Origin: Sutterella sp.
Lineage (GTDB): Bacteria > Pseudomonadota > Gammaproteobacteria > Burkholderiales > Burkholderiaceae_F
Reading direction: 5' to 3'
Length of the DNA stretch: 31,063 bases
Assembly: GCA_020025915.1 (NCBI GenBank)
Contig: JAHHRH010000016.1
Location: forward strand, 1-31,063
The translations under genes were made by a program, and so were the position numbers. Each line of letters starts with the position of its first letter. Within the stretch, counting starts at the first letter, position 1. The notes under the pieces are model-generated. The model did no database searches and was not told where the DNA came from. It was given only the letters and a program-made list of their open reading frames with translations. Shown here piece by piece: positions 1-8,178 of this stretch.

Positions 1-1
1 T

Positions 2-276
2 TATCTTTCCTTTTGTGCATTTAACTCCTGGAAAGATATTTTGACAAATAGAGATACTTGCAATACGACAACTAGAGGGCAACTTATTTTCACCACACAT
101 GATGTCAACATCTTCACTCAAGATATTTTTAGACGAAATGAATTATGGGGCGTCGACAAAAACTCTGACGGTTCCTCAACCCTTTATTCATTCCGAGATT
201 AAAAAAAATCAGATGAGATAAGGACATTCGAAAAACCTATCTAAACGGCCTGTTAGGCGCAGTCTCTGTAATTATC
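2..276 (+). pseudogene. rloA: Decayed C-terminus of RloA/AbiLi-like AAA ATPase
   Basis: Frame 2 is open from the left edge to a TAA at 200-202 and encodes QLIFTTHDVNIF (80-115), RRNELWGVDKN (131-163) and a segment ending LYSFRD. This resembles the C-terminal ATPase block of AAA15-type proteins such as RloA and AbiLi, where a QLIFTTH strand carries the switch histidine and a LRRDEIW-like segment follows. After the stop the similarity resumes in frame 1 (208-276) as DKDIRKTYLNGLLGA, resembling the family's terminal YLxGxYGA motif, with a further TGA at 214-216. A frameshift plus at least one extra stop make this a dead gene. Its 5' part lies outside the window. The partner rloB follows about 20 bases downstream. 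The family call is from recalled motifs without a database search. Confidence 0.66.
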
Positions 277-297
277 TAATAAAAAAAGGATATTTAA

Positions 298-945
298 ATA
301 GCCAGGCATGTTCCGTTAAACACCCGTTATAAAAGACCAAATCGAAATCGCTCTTTCGTCAGAAGTCTACATATCTTCACTGAAGGAGAATTCACTGAGA
401 AGGAGTACCTTAATGCATTATTTAACCTACTAGATAATAAATTTTCATGTAGTGGAAAATTTCGGATTAAAATAATACCATCTAAAGGAAAATCATCCAA
501 TAAAAATATTCTAGACTCCATAAATAAAACGAAAAAAATCTTTTCAAAATAAGGACTAAACTGAAGTTTGGTGTCTTATAGACCAAGATCAGTGGCCCGA
601 AGACAATGTTCTCATTTTGCAAGAAGGGAAAAACATCAACCAAAGCTTTTCTATCTATAAAGTGCTTCAAAGCATTCAAAATTTGAATTATGGATTCTTT
701 TACACTTTGACAAAGCAAACGGAGTCGTCACAGCCAAAAAGGTAGATCAGAAATAAAAGAGCTTTCTTCCGCAGTACAACAAACATCTTTCGGCAAACCT
801 CTTTACCTTAGAGAATGTCACCGTTGCGATTGACAATGCTCGTCTTCGCACTCGTAACAACCACGATGCTCAAACTAGTGTTTACGAACTTGTTGAACAT
901 ATGTTAGAACTAGCACAAGAAGGGGCTGCAATTAACACACCATAA
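298..945 (+). pseudogene. rloB: Broken RloB/AbiLii-like gene, several lesions
   Basis: Four consecutive parts of one RloB-family protein can be read. Frame 1 (298-549) gives LHIFTEGEFTEKEYLNAL, the N-terminal EGxxTExxY motif. Frame 2 (560-670) gives TEVWCLIDQDQWPED, the acidic DxD-like motif. Frame 1 again (676-753) gives KFELWILLHFDKANGV, the FExWLLLHF motif. After an in-frame TAA (754-756), frame 1 gives LENVTVAIDNARLRT and TSVYELVEHML up to the TAA at 943-945. Two frame changes and stops at 550, 557 and 754 exclude a functional product. No clean ATG precedes the first part. RloB proteins are encoded next to RloA-type ATPases in Campylobacter hsd loci and in lactococcal AbiL, where they act in phage defence. 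The motif order is complete, so decay is recent enough to recognise. Confidence 0.72.
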
Positions 946-951
946 AAGCAA

Positions 952-984
952 AAAAGCCCAAAGGTTCACAGCCTTCGAGCTTTT
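952..984 (-). terminator. Terminator of tRNA-Arg
   Basis: Read on the minus strand, AAAAGC (984-979) and GAAGG pair with CCTT and GCTTTT (957-952), followed by TTTTTTGCTTTT-type T-rich sequence. It starts about 36 bases beyond the tRNA 3' end. It also lies just past the rloB stop, so it could have served both convergent units. Confidence 0.6.
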
Positions 985-1019
985 GAGAAATAGCCAATCT
1001 TTGTCAGCTAACTTGCACT

Positions 1020-1095
1020 TGGTACGCCCACCGAGACTCGAACTCAGATCTGTCCCTTAGGAGGGGACGGTTCTATCCAGTTGAACTATAGGCGC
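1020..1095 (-). tRNA. tRNA-Arg(CCU)
   Basis: Read on the minus strand, the cloverleaf is complete. The acceptor stem is GCGCCTA with TGGGCGT, the D stem GTTC with GAAC, and the anticodon stem GTCCC with GGGAC around a CTCCTAA loop, giving anticodon CCT (reads AGG). The T arm is CTGAG-TTCGAGT-CTCGG. Discriminator A and an encoded CCA (1022-1020) follow. A TACAAT-like -10 element lies at 1114-1119, about 20 bases upstream. The 3' end borders the AT-rich decayed DNA at 1-945. Confidence 0.95.
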
Positions 1096-1137
1096 AACCA
1101 ATAGGAGTGAGGCATTGTAGCAGATCTACAGCACCAC

Positions 1138-1183
1138 GAAAAAAATATCACACCAAGTTGAGATCGTTCGACTGATGTGATAT
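1138..1183 (-). terminator. Terminator of uvrD
   Basis: On the minus strand, ATATCACA (1183-1176) pairs with TGTGATAT (1152-1145), which runs into a tract of seven T (1145-1139). It begins 8 bases after the uvrD stop codon. It separates uvrD from the co-directional tRNA-Arg, which appears to have its own -10 element. Confidence 0.75.
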
Positions 1184-1190
1184 CACATGA

Positions 1191-3572
1191 TTAGGCTTTT
1201 TGCATGTTCTTGACAGCTAAGACCAAAAGCAATTCCTTAGAGCCAACCTGATCAAAGCGGATACGAATGCGCGTATCGTCACCAGCACCCGATAAGCCTT
1301 CTACAGAACCAGCGCCAAACTTTTTGTGAGTCACACGATCACCCACATTAAAGCCAAACGTGGATTGTGCAGCACGCTCAGAAGCCTTCTTCACAACAGG
1401 CTCTTCGCTCGCGCGATAGGTGCCGTTGCCAGAGAATCCGCGACGCCAATCATCGCCCTCAGAAGATCGACTTGACGAGCCATAGTAAGACTGTCGACCG
1501 CTTTCTTGGCGACGGCCACCATAGCTAGGACGCTCCCAACCATACTGGCTATCGGAACGCCAACCTTGACTCGTACGGCGTTCACCCCAATGTTGATCGG
1601 TTGTGTGATCCTTTTCTTCTTTGAGTGCATCAGGAATTTCATCCAAGAAGCTCGAGGGCTCATTGCGATGCGTGTCGCCATACTGCATACGAGACTTGCA
1701 ATAAGTCATCACCAAACGCTTTTTGGCGCGCGTAATGGCCACATACATCAAACGACGCTCTTCGCTCACCCCTGGGCCACGCTCATCACGCATGGCCGAA
1801 AAGTGTGGGAAAACACCTTCTTCCACACCCACAATAAAGACCTCTGGGAATTCCAAGCCTTTCGCTGCGTGCACCGTCATTAATTGAACGGCATCCACAT
1901 CACCCTGCTCATTCTTGTCACCCGCTTCTAAGGTTGCTTGCGCTAAGAACCCTTGCAAAGGCGACTGCTCCGTTTCGTCGACCGGATTGAAGGCACTCAT
2001 ACTTTCGGGATAACCTTCGTTAGACATATAGCCTGACGCAGCTGCGAGCATTTCCTGCATATTCGCAAGACGATCTTCACCGTCTTTTTCGGCTTGATAA
2101 TGTGCTTGAAGGCCAGAGCGCACAATCACCAACTTAATCGTTTCAGCCAAACTTAACGTTTGGGCTTCGTCACGCATATGACGAATCAAGTCACGGAAAA
2201 CCGCTAACTTGGGCGAAATCTTATAGTCAGGTGCCGTCAAAGCACCCCATAAGGTGGTGTTACGCTGACGCGCTTCTTCTGCCAAGCCTTCGATCGTACG
2301 TGCACCAATGCCACGCAAAGGAAAGTTCACAACACGCTGAAAGCTCGTATCGTCACCCGGATTATCCATCAAACGTAAGTAGGCCAACACATGCTTCACT
2401 TCAGCGCGTTCAAAGAAGCGCTGACCGCCAAACACACGGTACGGAATACCACGAGCAGTCAAAGCGCTTTCAAGCGCACGAGACTGTGCATTCATGCGGT
2501 ACAAAATGGCATGATCACGCCAATTGCGTTGGCGAGCATAGTTCGCTTCAATTTCGCGCGCCACCCACTCAGCTTCTGCGCGATCATCATCCATTTTGGC
2601 TACATAAATCGGCTTACCGCGGCTCCCCGAAGTCCACAAATTCTTGCCTAAGCGAGCACTGTTATTGCTAATGAGCGCGTTGGCAGCGTCGAGAATCGTC
2701 CCGGTTGAACGGTAGTTTTCTTCAAGACGAATCGGTTCAGCCACCCTAAAATCACGCAAGAAATCAGACATATTGCCGACGTTAGCGCCACGGAACGCGT
2801 AAATCGATTGGTCATCGTCACCGACAGCGAACACAGCATTCATCGGACCACCATTTGTGCCACGACCAAAGCCTGCTAACATCTGAAGCCAACGGTACTG
2901 CAAAACATTCGTATCTTGGAATTCGTCAACCAAAATGTGACGGAAACGGTTTTGATAGTGAGAGCGAATGATTTCGTTACGGTCTAAGAGTTCGTAACAA
3001 CGAAGTAGCAACTCAGCAAAGTCAACCACACCTTCTTTTTGACACTGCTGCTCATAGGCTTGATAGACCCTAAAGACCGTATCATCCCCTTGCTGGCCAC
3101 CCGCTTGCGCCGCACGCATGCCGTGCTCTTTGTACCAATTGATGACACTCGCCACCTGACGAGGATCATGGGTATCGGTATCAATATTGAGCGCCTTCAT
3201 CACACGCTTCACGAGCGAGAGTTGGTCACTCGAATCAAGGATCTGGAAGGTTTTCGGCAATCCCGCTTCTAACGCATGCGAGCGAAGAATGCGGTTACAG
3301 AGCCCGTGGAACGTGCCTACCCACATACGACGCAAGTCATACGGTAACATACCTTCGAGACGCACCACCATTTCTTTGGCCGCTTTATTGGTAAAGGTCA
3401 CAGCCAAAATTTCACTCGTCTGCGCACGATGCTCTTGGATTAACCAGGCAATTCGCGTTGTCAAGACACGCGTTTTACCAGAACCGGCACCTGCCAAAAT
3501 CAAAATACTTTCTTCAGGCGCGGTGACTGCTTGAAGCTGACGAGGATTAAGTGACTGTAAAAGCTCGGACAT
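1191..3572 (-). CDS. uvrD: ATP-dependent DNA helicase UvrD
   Basis: Superfamily 1 3'-5' helicase of nucleotide excision and mismatch repair, 793 aa with the chosen start. Visible motifs are Walker A GAGSGKT (28-34), Walker B with VDEFQDTN (215-222), QSIYAFRGA, the LEENYRST motif, VQLMTVHAAKGLEF and RRLMYVAITRAKKRL. The last ~60 residues carry the GDRVTHKKFGAGSVEGL element that marks the Tudor-like C-terminal domain of UvrD/PcrA and argues against Rep. Before it lies a ~70-residue linker very rich in Gly, Ser, Arg, Gln, Trp and Tyr, probably disordered, which helps explain the length over the ~720 aa of E. coli UvrD. The start at 3572 (MSELLQ) has GAAGGG eight bases upstream; the in-frame extension to 3659 lacks family similarity. 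It is transcribed alone, divergently from leuS. Confidence 0.95.
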   Translation of the reverse strand: MSELLQSLNPRQLQAVTAPEESILILAGAGSGKTRVLTTRIAWLIQEHRAQTSEILAVTFTNKAAKEMVVRLEGMLPYDLRRMWVGTFHGLCNRILRSHALEAGLPKTFQILDSSDQLSLVKRVMKALNIDTDTHDPRQVASVINWYKEHGMRAAQAGGQQGDDTVFRVYQAYEQQCQKEGVVDFAELLLRCYELLDRNEIIRSHYQNRFRHILVDEFQDTNVLQYRWLQMLAGFGRGTNGGPMNAVFAVGDDDQSIYAFRGANVGNMSDFLRDFRVAEPIRLEENYRSTGTILDAANALISNNSARLGKNLWTSGSRGKPIYVAKMDDDRAEAEWVAREIEANYARQRNWRDHAILYRMNAQSRALESALTARGIPYRVFGGQRFFERAEVKHVLAYLRLMDNPGDDTSFQRVVNFPLRGIGARTIEGLAEEARQRNTTLWGALTAPDYKISPKLAVFRDLIRHMRDEAQTLSLAETIKLVIVRSGLQAHYQAEKDGEDRLANMQEMLAAASGYMSNEGYPESMSAFNPVDETEQSPLQGFLAQATLEAGDKNEQGDVDAVQLMTVHAAKGLEFPEVFIVGVEEGVFPHFSAMRDERGPGVSEERRLMYVAITRAKKRLVMTYCKSRMQYGDTHRNEPSSFLDEIPDALKEEKDHTTDQHWGERRTSQGWRSDSQYGWERPSYGGRRQESGRQSYYGSSSRSSEGDDWRRGFSGNGTYRASEEPVVKKASERAAQSTFGFNVGDRVTHKKFGAGSVEGLSGAGDDTRIRIRFDQVGSKELLLVLAVKNMQKA

Positions 3573-3738
3573 GAAAAATACCCTTCGAGCATCCATCCAA
3601 ACTAAATGAATGAATGAATGCGAACTCATAAAAAGACCATAGGGTTGAAAAGGTAGCACATTTCAACAAGTCACTCATGCCTTCTGAGATCATCTCCTTG
3701 AAGGAGGTACTAGCGTGCGATCCGAACGGCATTGTGTT

Positions 3739-3769
3739 TTGCGCGCATGAGAGGGCTAGAGAGTATACT
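3739..3769 (+). promoter_or_regulatory. Candidate leuS promoter
   Basis: TATACT (3764-3769) is one base from the -10 consensus and lies 48 bases before the leuS ATG. The only upstream -35-like hexamer is TTGCGC (3739-3744) with a long 19-base spacer, so the -35 assignment is weak. Confidence 0.35.
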
Positions 3770-3816
3770 AATAGGTTACTTTTTCTTATTTTGAACCCAT
3801 TAATTTGGAAGGCGTT

Positions 3817-6453
3817 ATGCGCGAGACTTACTCTGCTCAGGCAGTGGAATCCGAAGTCCAGGCCCAATGGAAGGCCAAGGACATCTACCGTGCCGTTGAA
3901 GACGCGGTCAATGAACAGGGCCAGCCCAAACCTAAGTTTTACGTCTGCTCGATGTTGCCGTATCCGAGCGGCAAGCTTCACATGGGGCACGTGCGTAACT
4001 ACACGCTCAATGACGTGATGTATCGCTACTACCGTATGAAGGGCTACAACGTGATGACCCCGATGGGGTGGGATGCGTTTGGCTTGCCCGCGGAAAATGC
4101 CGCAATAGCCAAGAAGGTCGCTCCGGCCGCTTGGACGTATGCGAACATCGCTGACATGAAGAGTCAGATGGAGCCGTTAGGTCTTGCGTTTGACTGGTCG
4201 CGTGAAGTGGCTACCTGCAAGCCCGAATACTACCGCTGGAGCCAGTGGCTTTTCTTGAAGATGCTCGAAAAGGGCATCGCCTACCGTAAGACGCAGATCG
4301 TCAACTGGGACCCGATTGACAAGACCGTGCTCGCCAACGAACAGGTAATCGATGGTCGTGGTTGGCGCTCTGGTGCGATCGTTGAAAAACGTGAAATCCC
4401 GGGCTACTACCTTGGCATCACGCAGTATGCCCAGGAATTATTGGACGACATCGAAAAACTCGAAGGTTGGCCTGAACAGGTTCGCCGTATGCAGGAGCAC
4501 TGGATTGGTCGCTCTGAAGGTGTGAATCTTTCCTTCCCGTACGAACTCGAAGGCATGAAGAAAGAACTTCGTGTCTACACGACCCGTCCTGATACGCTCA
4601 TGGGTGTGTCTTTTGTGGCCATCGCCGCAGAACATCCGCTCGCTGCTTATATCTCTCGCGACCGTGACGACCTCAAGGCCTTCATCGAAGAATGCGCCAA
4701 GGGTAGCGTGAGCGAAGCCGATATGGCCACGATGGAAAAGAAGGGCTTGCCCACGGGCTTCTTCGTCAAGCACCCGATCACAGGAGAAGATGTCGAAGTT
4801 TGGCTCGCCAACTACGTCTTGATGAGCTACGGTGAAGGTGCCGTCATGGGCGTGCCCGCGCACGACGAACGTGACTTCGCCTTTGCTAAGAAGTTTGGTC
4901 TCAAGATTCGTCAGGTGGTTGCCGTTGAGGGTGAAACCTACTCCGACGAAGCTTGGCAGGAATGGTATGGCGACAAGACGCGTCCGTTACACCTCGTCAA
5001 CTCTGGCCAGTTTGATGGTCTTGACTTCCATGCAGCTTGCGACGCCATCGCTGCTGAACTTAAGGCACGCGGCTTAGGTGACAAACAAGTACAGTTCCGT
5101 CTGCGTGACTGGGGCATTTCGCGTCAGCGCTATTGGGGTACCCCGATTCCGATGATCAACTGCCCGTGCTGCGGTCCAGTACCAGTGCCCGAACAAGATC
5201 TTCCGGTCGTATTACCTGAAGATTTGATTCCGGATGGTTCTGGCAATCCGTTGACAAAGTGCGAAGCCTTCCTTAATGTCAAGTGCCCGAAGTGCGGTGG
5301 TGACGCTCAGCGTGAAACCGACACGATGGACACGTTCGTGGATAGCTCCTGGTACTTCCAGCGTTATTGCTCGCCAGACTGCGACACGGCCATGGTCGAC
5401 AAGCGTGCCGACTATTGGATGCCGATGGATCAGTACATTGGCGGTATTGAACACGCTGTGTTGCATCTCCTTTATGCTCGCTTCTGGACGAAGGTGATGC
5501 GTGACGTTGGTCTCGTCAAGTATGACGAACCCTTCAAGAACCTCTTCACACAGGGCATGCTCATGGCCGACTGCTACTATCGCAATGGCGATGATGGTCG
5601 TAAGGTCTGGTTCTACCCTGACGAAGTCGAAGTGCAGTACGACGAAAAGGGTCGTCCGGTCGGTGCTATTTGCAAGGCCGATGGACAACCTGTCATTCTC
5701 GGTGGCATCGAAAAGATGTCGAAGTCCAAGAATAACGTCGTTGAACCGCGCGACATCATCAATAAGTTCGGCGCTGACACGGCACGTAGCTTTGTGATGT
5801 TTGCAGGTCCTCCTGATCAGTCTGCCGCTTGGTCTAATTCTGGTGCTGAAGGCACGTACCGTTTCTTGCGTCGTATTTGGAATTGGGCTTACAACAAGCA
5901 GACGTTTGTGACCACGGCACCTGAACTCGACGCTACGGCCTTAAGCCGAGATGCCAAGGCACTTCGCCGTGAAATTCACATCACGTTGAAGCAGGCTGAC
6001 TTTGACTTCCAGCGTATGCAGTACAACACCGTTGTCTCTGCTTGCATGAAGATGTTCAATGCCATCGAAGGCTTCAAGGGTGACACGTCGGCCGATCAGG
6101 CTGCAGTGGCTGAAACGGCTTCGATCCTTTTGCGTACGCTCTATCCGATCGCACCGCATATCACGACGGCGCTTTGGGCTGAACTCGGTTTTGTTGCCAA
6201 GTTTGGTGACTTGATCGACGCCCCATGGCCGCAGGTTTGTGAAGAGGCGACGAAGGCTGATGAATTGAAGCTCGTCGTACAGGTGAACGGTAAGTTGCGT
6301 GGCGAAATTCTCGTCCCAGCTGAAGCGTCTCAGGCTGATATCGAAACCGCCGCTTTAGCTAACGAAGACGTGAAGCGCTTCACGGATGGTCTCACGGTTC
6401 GTAAGATCATCATCGTTCGCAACAAGTTGGTGAACATCGTTGTCGCGAAGTAA
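3817..6453 (+). CDS. leuS: Leucyl-tRNA synthetase
   Basis: Charges tRNA-Leu with leucine; class I synthetase, 878 aa, normal for bacterial LeuRS. The HIGH signature is HMGH (55-58) in PYPSGKLHMGH, and the KMSKS loop is exact at 633-637. Between them lies the CP1 editing domain, with TTRPDTLMG (threonine-rich motif) and GVPAHDERD, the latter containing the conserved editing aspartate. A Cys-rich zinc insertion (CPCCGP, later CPKCGG) is present. The ATG at 3817 follows GGAAGG (3807-3812); a TTG four codons earlier is in frame but would remove that ribosome site. Codon use is strongly biased (GAA, CGT, AAG), as expected for a highly expressed gene. It heads the leuS-lptE-holA group, but a strong terminator follows it. 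Confidence 0.98.
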   Translation: MRETYSAQAVESEVQAQWKAKDIYRAVEDAVNEQGQPKPKFYVCSMLPYPSGKLHMGHVRNYTLNDVMYRYYRMKGYNVMTPMGWDAFGLPAENAAIAKKVAPAAWTYANIADMKSQMEPLGLAFDWSREVATCKPEYYRWSQWLFLKMLEKGIAYRKTQIVNWDPIDKTVLANEQVIDGRGWRSGAIVEKREIPGYYLGITQYAQELLDDIEKLEGWPEQVRRMQEHWIGRSEGVNLSFPYELEGMKKELRVYTTRPDTLMGVSFVAIAAEHPLAAYISRDRDDLKAFIEECAKGSVSEADMATMEKKGLPTGFFVKHPITGEDVEVWLANYVLMSYGEGAVMGVPAHDERDFAFAKKFGLKIRQVVAVEGETYSDEAWQEWYGDKTRPLHLVNSGQFDGLDFHAACDAIAAELKARGLGDKQVQFRLRDWGISRQRYWGTPIPMINCPCCGPVPVPEQDLPVVLPEDLIPDGSGNPLTKCEAFLNVKCPKCGGDAQRETDTMDTFVDSSWYFQRYCSPDCDTAMVDKRADYWMPMDQYIGGIEHAVLHLLYARFWTKVMRDVGLVKYDEPFKNLFTQGMLMADCYYRNGDDGRKVWFYPDEVEVQYDEKGRPVGAICKADGQPVILGGIEKMSKSKNNVVEPRDIINKFGADTARSFVMFAGPPDQSAAWSNSGAEGTYRFLRRIWNWAYNKQTFVTTAPELDATALSRDAKALRREIHITLKQADFDFQRMQYNTVVSACMKMFNAIEGFKGDTSADQAAVAETASILLRTLYPIAPHITTALWAELGFVAKFGDLIDAPWPQVCEEATKADELKLVVQVNGKLRGEILVPAEASQADIETAALANEDVKRFTDGLTVRKIIIVRNKLVNIVVAK

Positions 6454-6480
6454 GCGTTAGCGATCGACTGACATTCCAAA

Positions 6481-6520
6481 GACCGACCAATGCACATAAG
6501 CGTTGGTCGGTCTTTCTATT
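6481..6520 (+). terminator. Terminator after leuS
   Basis: A perfect 10-base inverted repeat, GACCGACCAA (6481-6490) and TTGGTCGGTC (6503-6512), has a 12-base loop and is followed by TTTCTATTTAT. It sits 28 bases after the leuS stop. Confidence 0.88.
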
Positions 6521-6557
6521 TATAATGTTCTGATGGCCGTCATCTACGGCCCTTTTT
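6521..6557 (+). promoter_or_regulatory. TATAAT box plus short hairpin before lptE
   Basis: A consensus TATAAT lies at 6521-6526 directly behind the leuS terminator. Nine bases later GGCCGT (6535-6540) and ACGGCC (6546-6551) form a small hairpin followed by CTTTTT (6552-6557), a terminator or attenuator shape. No good -35 hexamer is visible. The arrangement suggests separate transcription of lptE-holA, possibly attenuated in the leader. Confidence 0.35.
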
Positions 6558-6584
6558 CATCAGGCTTTCGCGAGGATCCACTCC

Positions 6585-7097
6585 GTGACTACCCGTCGTC
6601 AACTTCTTGGTGCAGCTCTTTTAGGCACGCTTTCGCTTTCTGGTTGCGGCTTTCGCTTACGCGGTACATTCAATCTGCCCTTTAAAACCATTTATTTGCA
6701 GATTCCTGCCAATACCCCGATGTCTACCCTGATTCGTCAGGAAATCGCTGCTGAGTCGACCGTGACGATCGTGGATGACCCTGCCGAAGCCGAAGCCATC
6801 TTGGAATACTTAGGACAATCTCGCTCGAGTGATGTGCTTAGTATTAACGACTTAGGTCGCGCACGTGAATACGAACTCACGCTCTCCATGGAATTCCGAG
6901 TCACAAGCCCTGATGGCTACCTGTATATGCCTTCCACGCGTCTTTCTGCCACGCGCAGTCTCAGCTACTCTGAATCTGAATTCTTGTCGCGTGCCCGTGA
7001 AGAACAGTTCCTCTATCGCGACATGCAAGCGGATATTGTGAACCGCTTGATGCATCATATTGAAGCGATTAAACCCCGTAGCGAAACAGGGGAATAA
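6585..7097 (+). CDS. lptE: LPS-assembly lipoprotein LptE
   Basis: Outer-membrane lipoprotein that plugs the LptD barrel and helps insert lipopolysaccharide into the outer leaflet. The 170 aa product begins with MTTRRQLLG, a hydrophobic stretch and the lipobox LSGC (18-21), so Cys21 would be lipidated. CGFRLRG directly after the lipobox is characteristic of LptE/RlpB, and the rest shows the expected mix of beta strands with a helical C-terminus. The start is GTG at 6585 with GAGGAT upstream at normal spacing. The position between leuS and holA is the classic proteobacterial arrangement and supports the call. The gene ends two bases before holA, so the two are translationally linked. Confidence 0.92.
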   Translation: MTTRRQLLGAALLGTLSLSGCGFRLRGTFNLPFKTIYLQIPANTPMSTLIRQEIAAESTVTIVDDPAEAEAILEYLGQSRSSDVLSINDLGRAREYELTLSMEFRVTSPDGYLYMPSTRLSATRSLSYSESEFLSRAREEQFLYRDMQADIVNRLMHHIEAIKPRSETGE

Positions 7098-7099
7098 GC

Positions 7100-8101
7100 G
7101 TGCACGTTGACCAGCTCGAAGCGTATTTAGCCCGTTGCACCAAAAATGGGCAAATGGATCCCTTTTGGTTGATCTCTGGCACAGACGACTTTCTTGCCGT
7201 TGAAGCAGGGGATGCCGTTCGTGCCACAGCACGTCACTTAGGCTATACCGACCGTCAAGTCTTAGAGCTGACGGCATCGGGCGACTGGTCACGTCTTACC
7301 ATGGCAGCGGCTGACATGGGTATGTTTGACGACCGTAAAATCGTCGAGGTTCGCATTCCTACGGGTAAAGTCGGCAAAAATGGCGCACCAACCCTTTTGC
7401 AATACCTGGACCACCCCGTCGATGGTGTTGTCACGATCTTTACGTTACCCACGCCCGAATGGCAAACGCAAAAAGAAGCGTGGTGGGCGGCTTTAAGTCG
7501 CAAGGCCACGCACATTGACTGCACTGCCATTGAACGTCGTTTAATGCCTCAATGGCTCCAAGCTCGATTGGCACGCCATGGGATGAGCGCATCTACTGAA
7601 ACGCTCGAAGCCTTTGCCGACATGACCGAAGGGAACCTCTTTGCGGCAGCACAAGAAGTCGAAAAGCTCTCTTTACTCTACCCAAAAGCGACGCTCACCA
7701 CTGAGCAACTTCGCACATCGGTCGCCAACAGTGCACGCTTTGAATTTGATACTCTCTTTGAGAGTATGAAGCTCGGTCAGGCTGATCGTATTGTGCGCAT
7801 TATTGACGGTCTCGAAGCACAAGCTGAAGCCCTTCCTTACTTGTTGGCGATGCTCACCTCAGAGATCCGCTCACTCATCAAGTTGCGTTCCGGATACGAC
7901 CAAGGCATCTCTCGCGTACCTGGAGTATTTGCTACGCCTTCATCCCAACAAGCCGCTCGTCGCTTAACGGTCAAAAAACTGTGCGCAGCGCTTTCTGTGT
8001 GCGCCGATATCGATCGTTTAGCCAAAGGCTTACCCGTACCAAAGCGCGATAGCGATCCTTGGATTGAACTCAAAAGCGTCGTGCTTTTCCTGGCAAATTA
8101 G
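7100..8101 (+). CDS. holA: DNA polymerase III delta subunit
   Basis: Delta subunit of the clamp loader that opens the beta sliding clamp during chromosome replication. The 333 aa length matches the family. N-terminal PFWLISGTDDFLAVEAGDAVR is the typical start of the AAA-like domain, which lacks a functional ATP site. Mid-protein ADMTEGNLFAAAQEVEKLSLLYP corresponds to the conserved GNLxAAxQEIEKL segment. The C-terminal helical domain (LPYLLAMLTSEIRSLIKL) is the collar region. It starts with GTG at 7100, two bases after the lptE stop. No terminator is evident before the mod-like genes, which have their own candidate promoter. Confidence 0.95.
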   Translation: MHVDQLEAYLARCTKNGQMDPFWLISGTDDFLAVEAGDAVRATARHLGYTDRQVLELTASGDWSRLTMAAADMGMFDDRKIVEVRIPTGKVGKNGAPTLLQYLDHPVDGVVTIFTLPTPEWQTQKEAWWAALSRKATHIDCTAIERRLMPQWLQARLARHGMSASTETLEAFADMTEGNLFAAAQEVEKLSLLYPKATLTTEQLRTSVANSARFEFDTLFESMKLGQADRIVRIIDGLEAQAEALPYLLAMLTSEIRSLIKLRSGYDQGISRVPGVFATPSSQQAARRLTVKKLCAALSVCADIDRLAKGLPVPKRDSDPWIELKSVVLFLAN

Positions 8102-8121
8102 AACTGACTTTCGTCGTCCTT

Positions 8122-8178
8122 TTGTCACACCACGAGGAAAACTTGCTACACTTAGCGCTATTCAAATGAGTAATAGCG
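8122..8178 (+). promoter_or_regulatory. Candidate mod promoter with overlapping palindrome
   Basis: TTGTCA (8122-8127) and TACACT (8147-8152) could form a promoter, though the 19-base spacer is long. The inverted repeat CGCTATT (8156-8162), nine bases, AATAGCG (8172-8178) covers the expected transcription start and ends directly against the modC ATG at 8179. Its spacing and CGNTAT half-site resemble, but do not match, the ModE operator of E. coli. A bound repressor would block both initiation and the ribosome site. No modE is in the window. Confidence 0.45.

Noticed and set aside
327..718. Two short minus-strand ORFs (64 and 78 codons) in the AT-rich region
   Set aside because: They are opposite the rloB remnant, which shows clear family motifs on the plus strand. 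The short proteins resemble nothing recognisable.
3573..3990. N-terminal extension of uvrD to 3659 and the minus-strand ORF 3547-3990
   Set aside because: The extension lacks helicase similarity, and a good ribosome site lies before the ATG at 3572. The other ORF overlaps both uvrD and leuS.
5212..5688. 158-codon antisense ORF inside leuS
   Set aside because: Mirror frame of a strongly codon-biased gene; leuS is intact across it.
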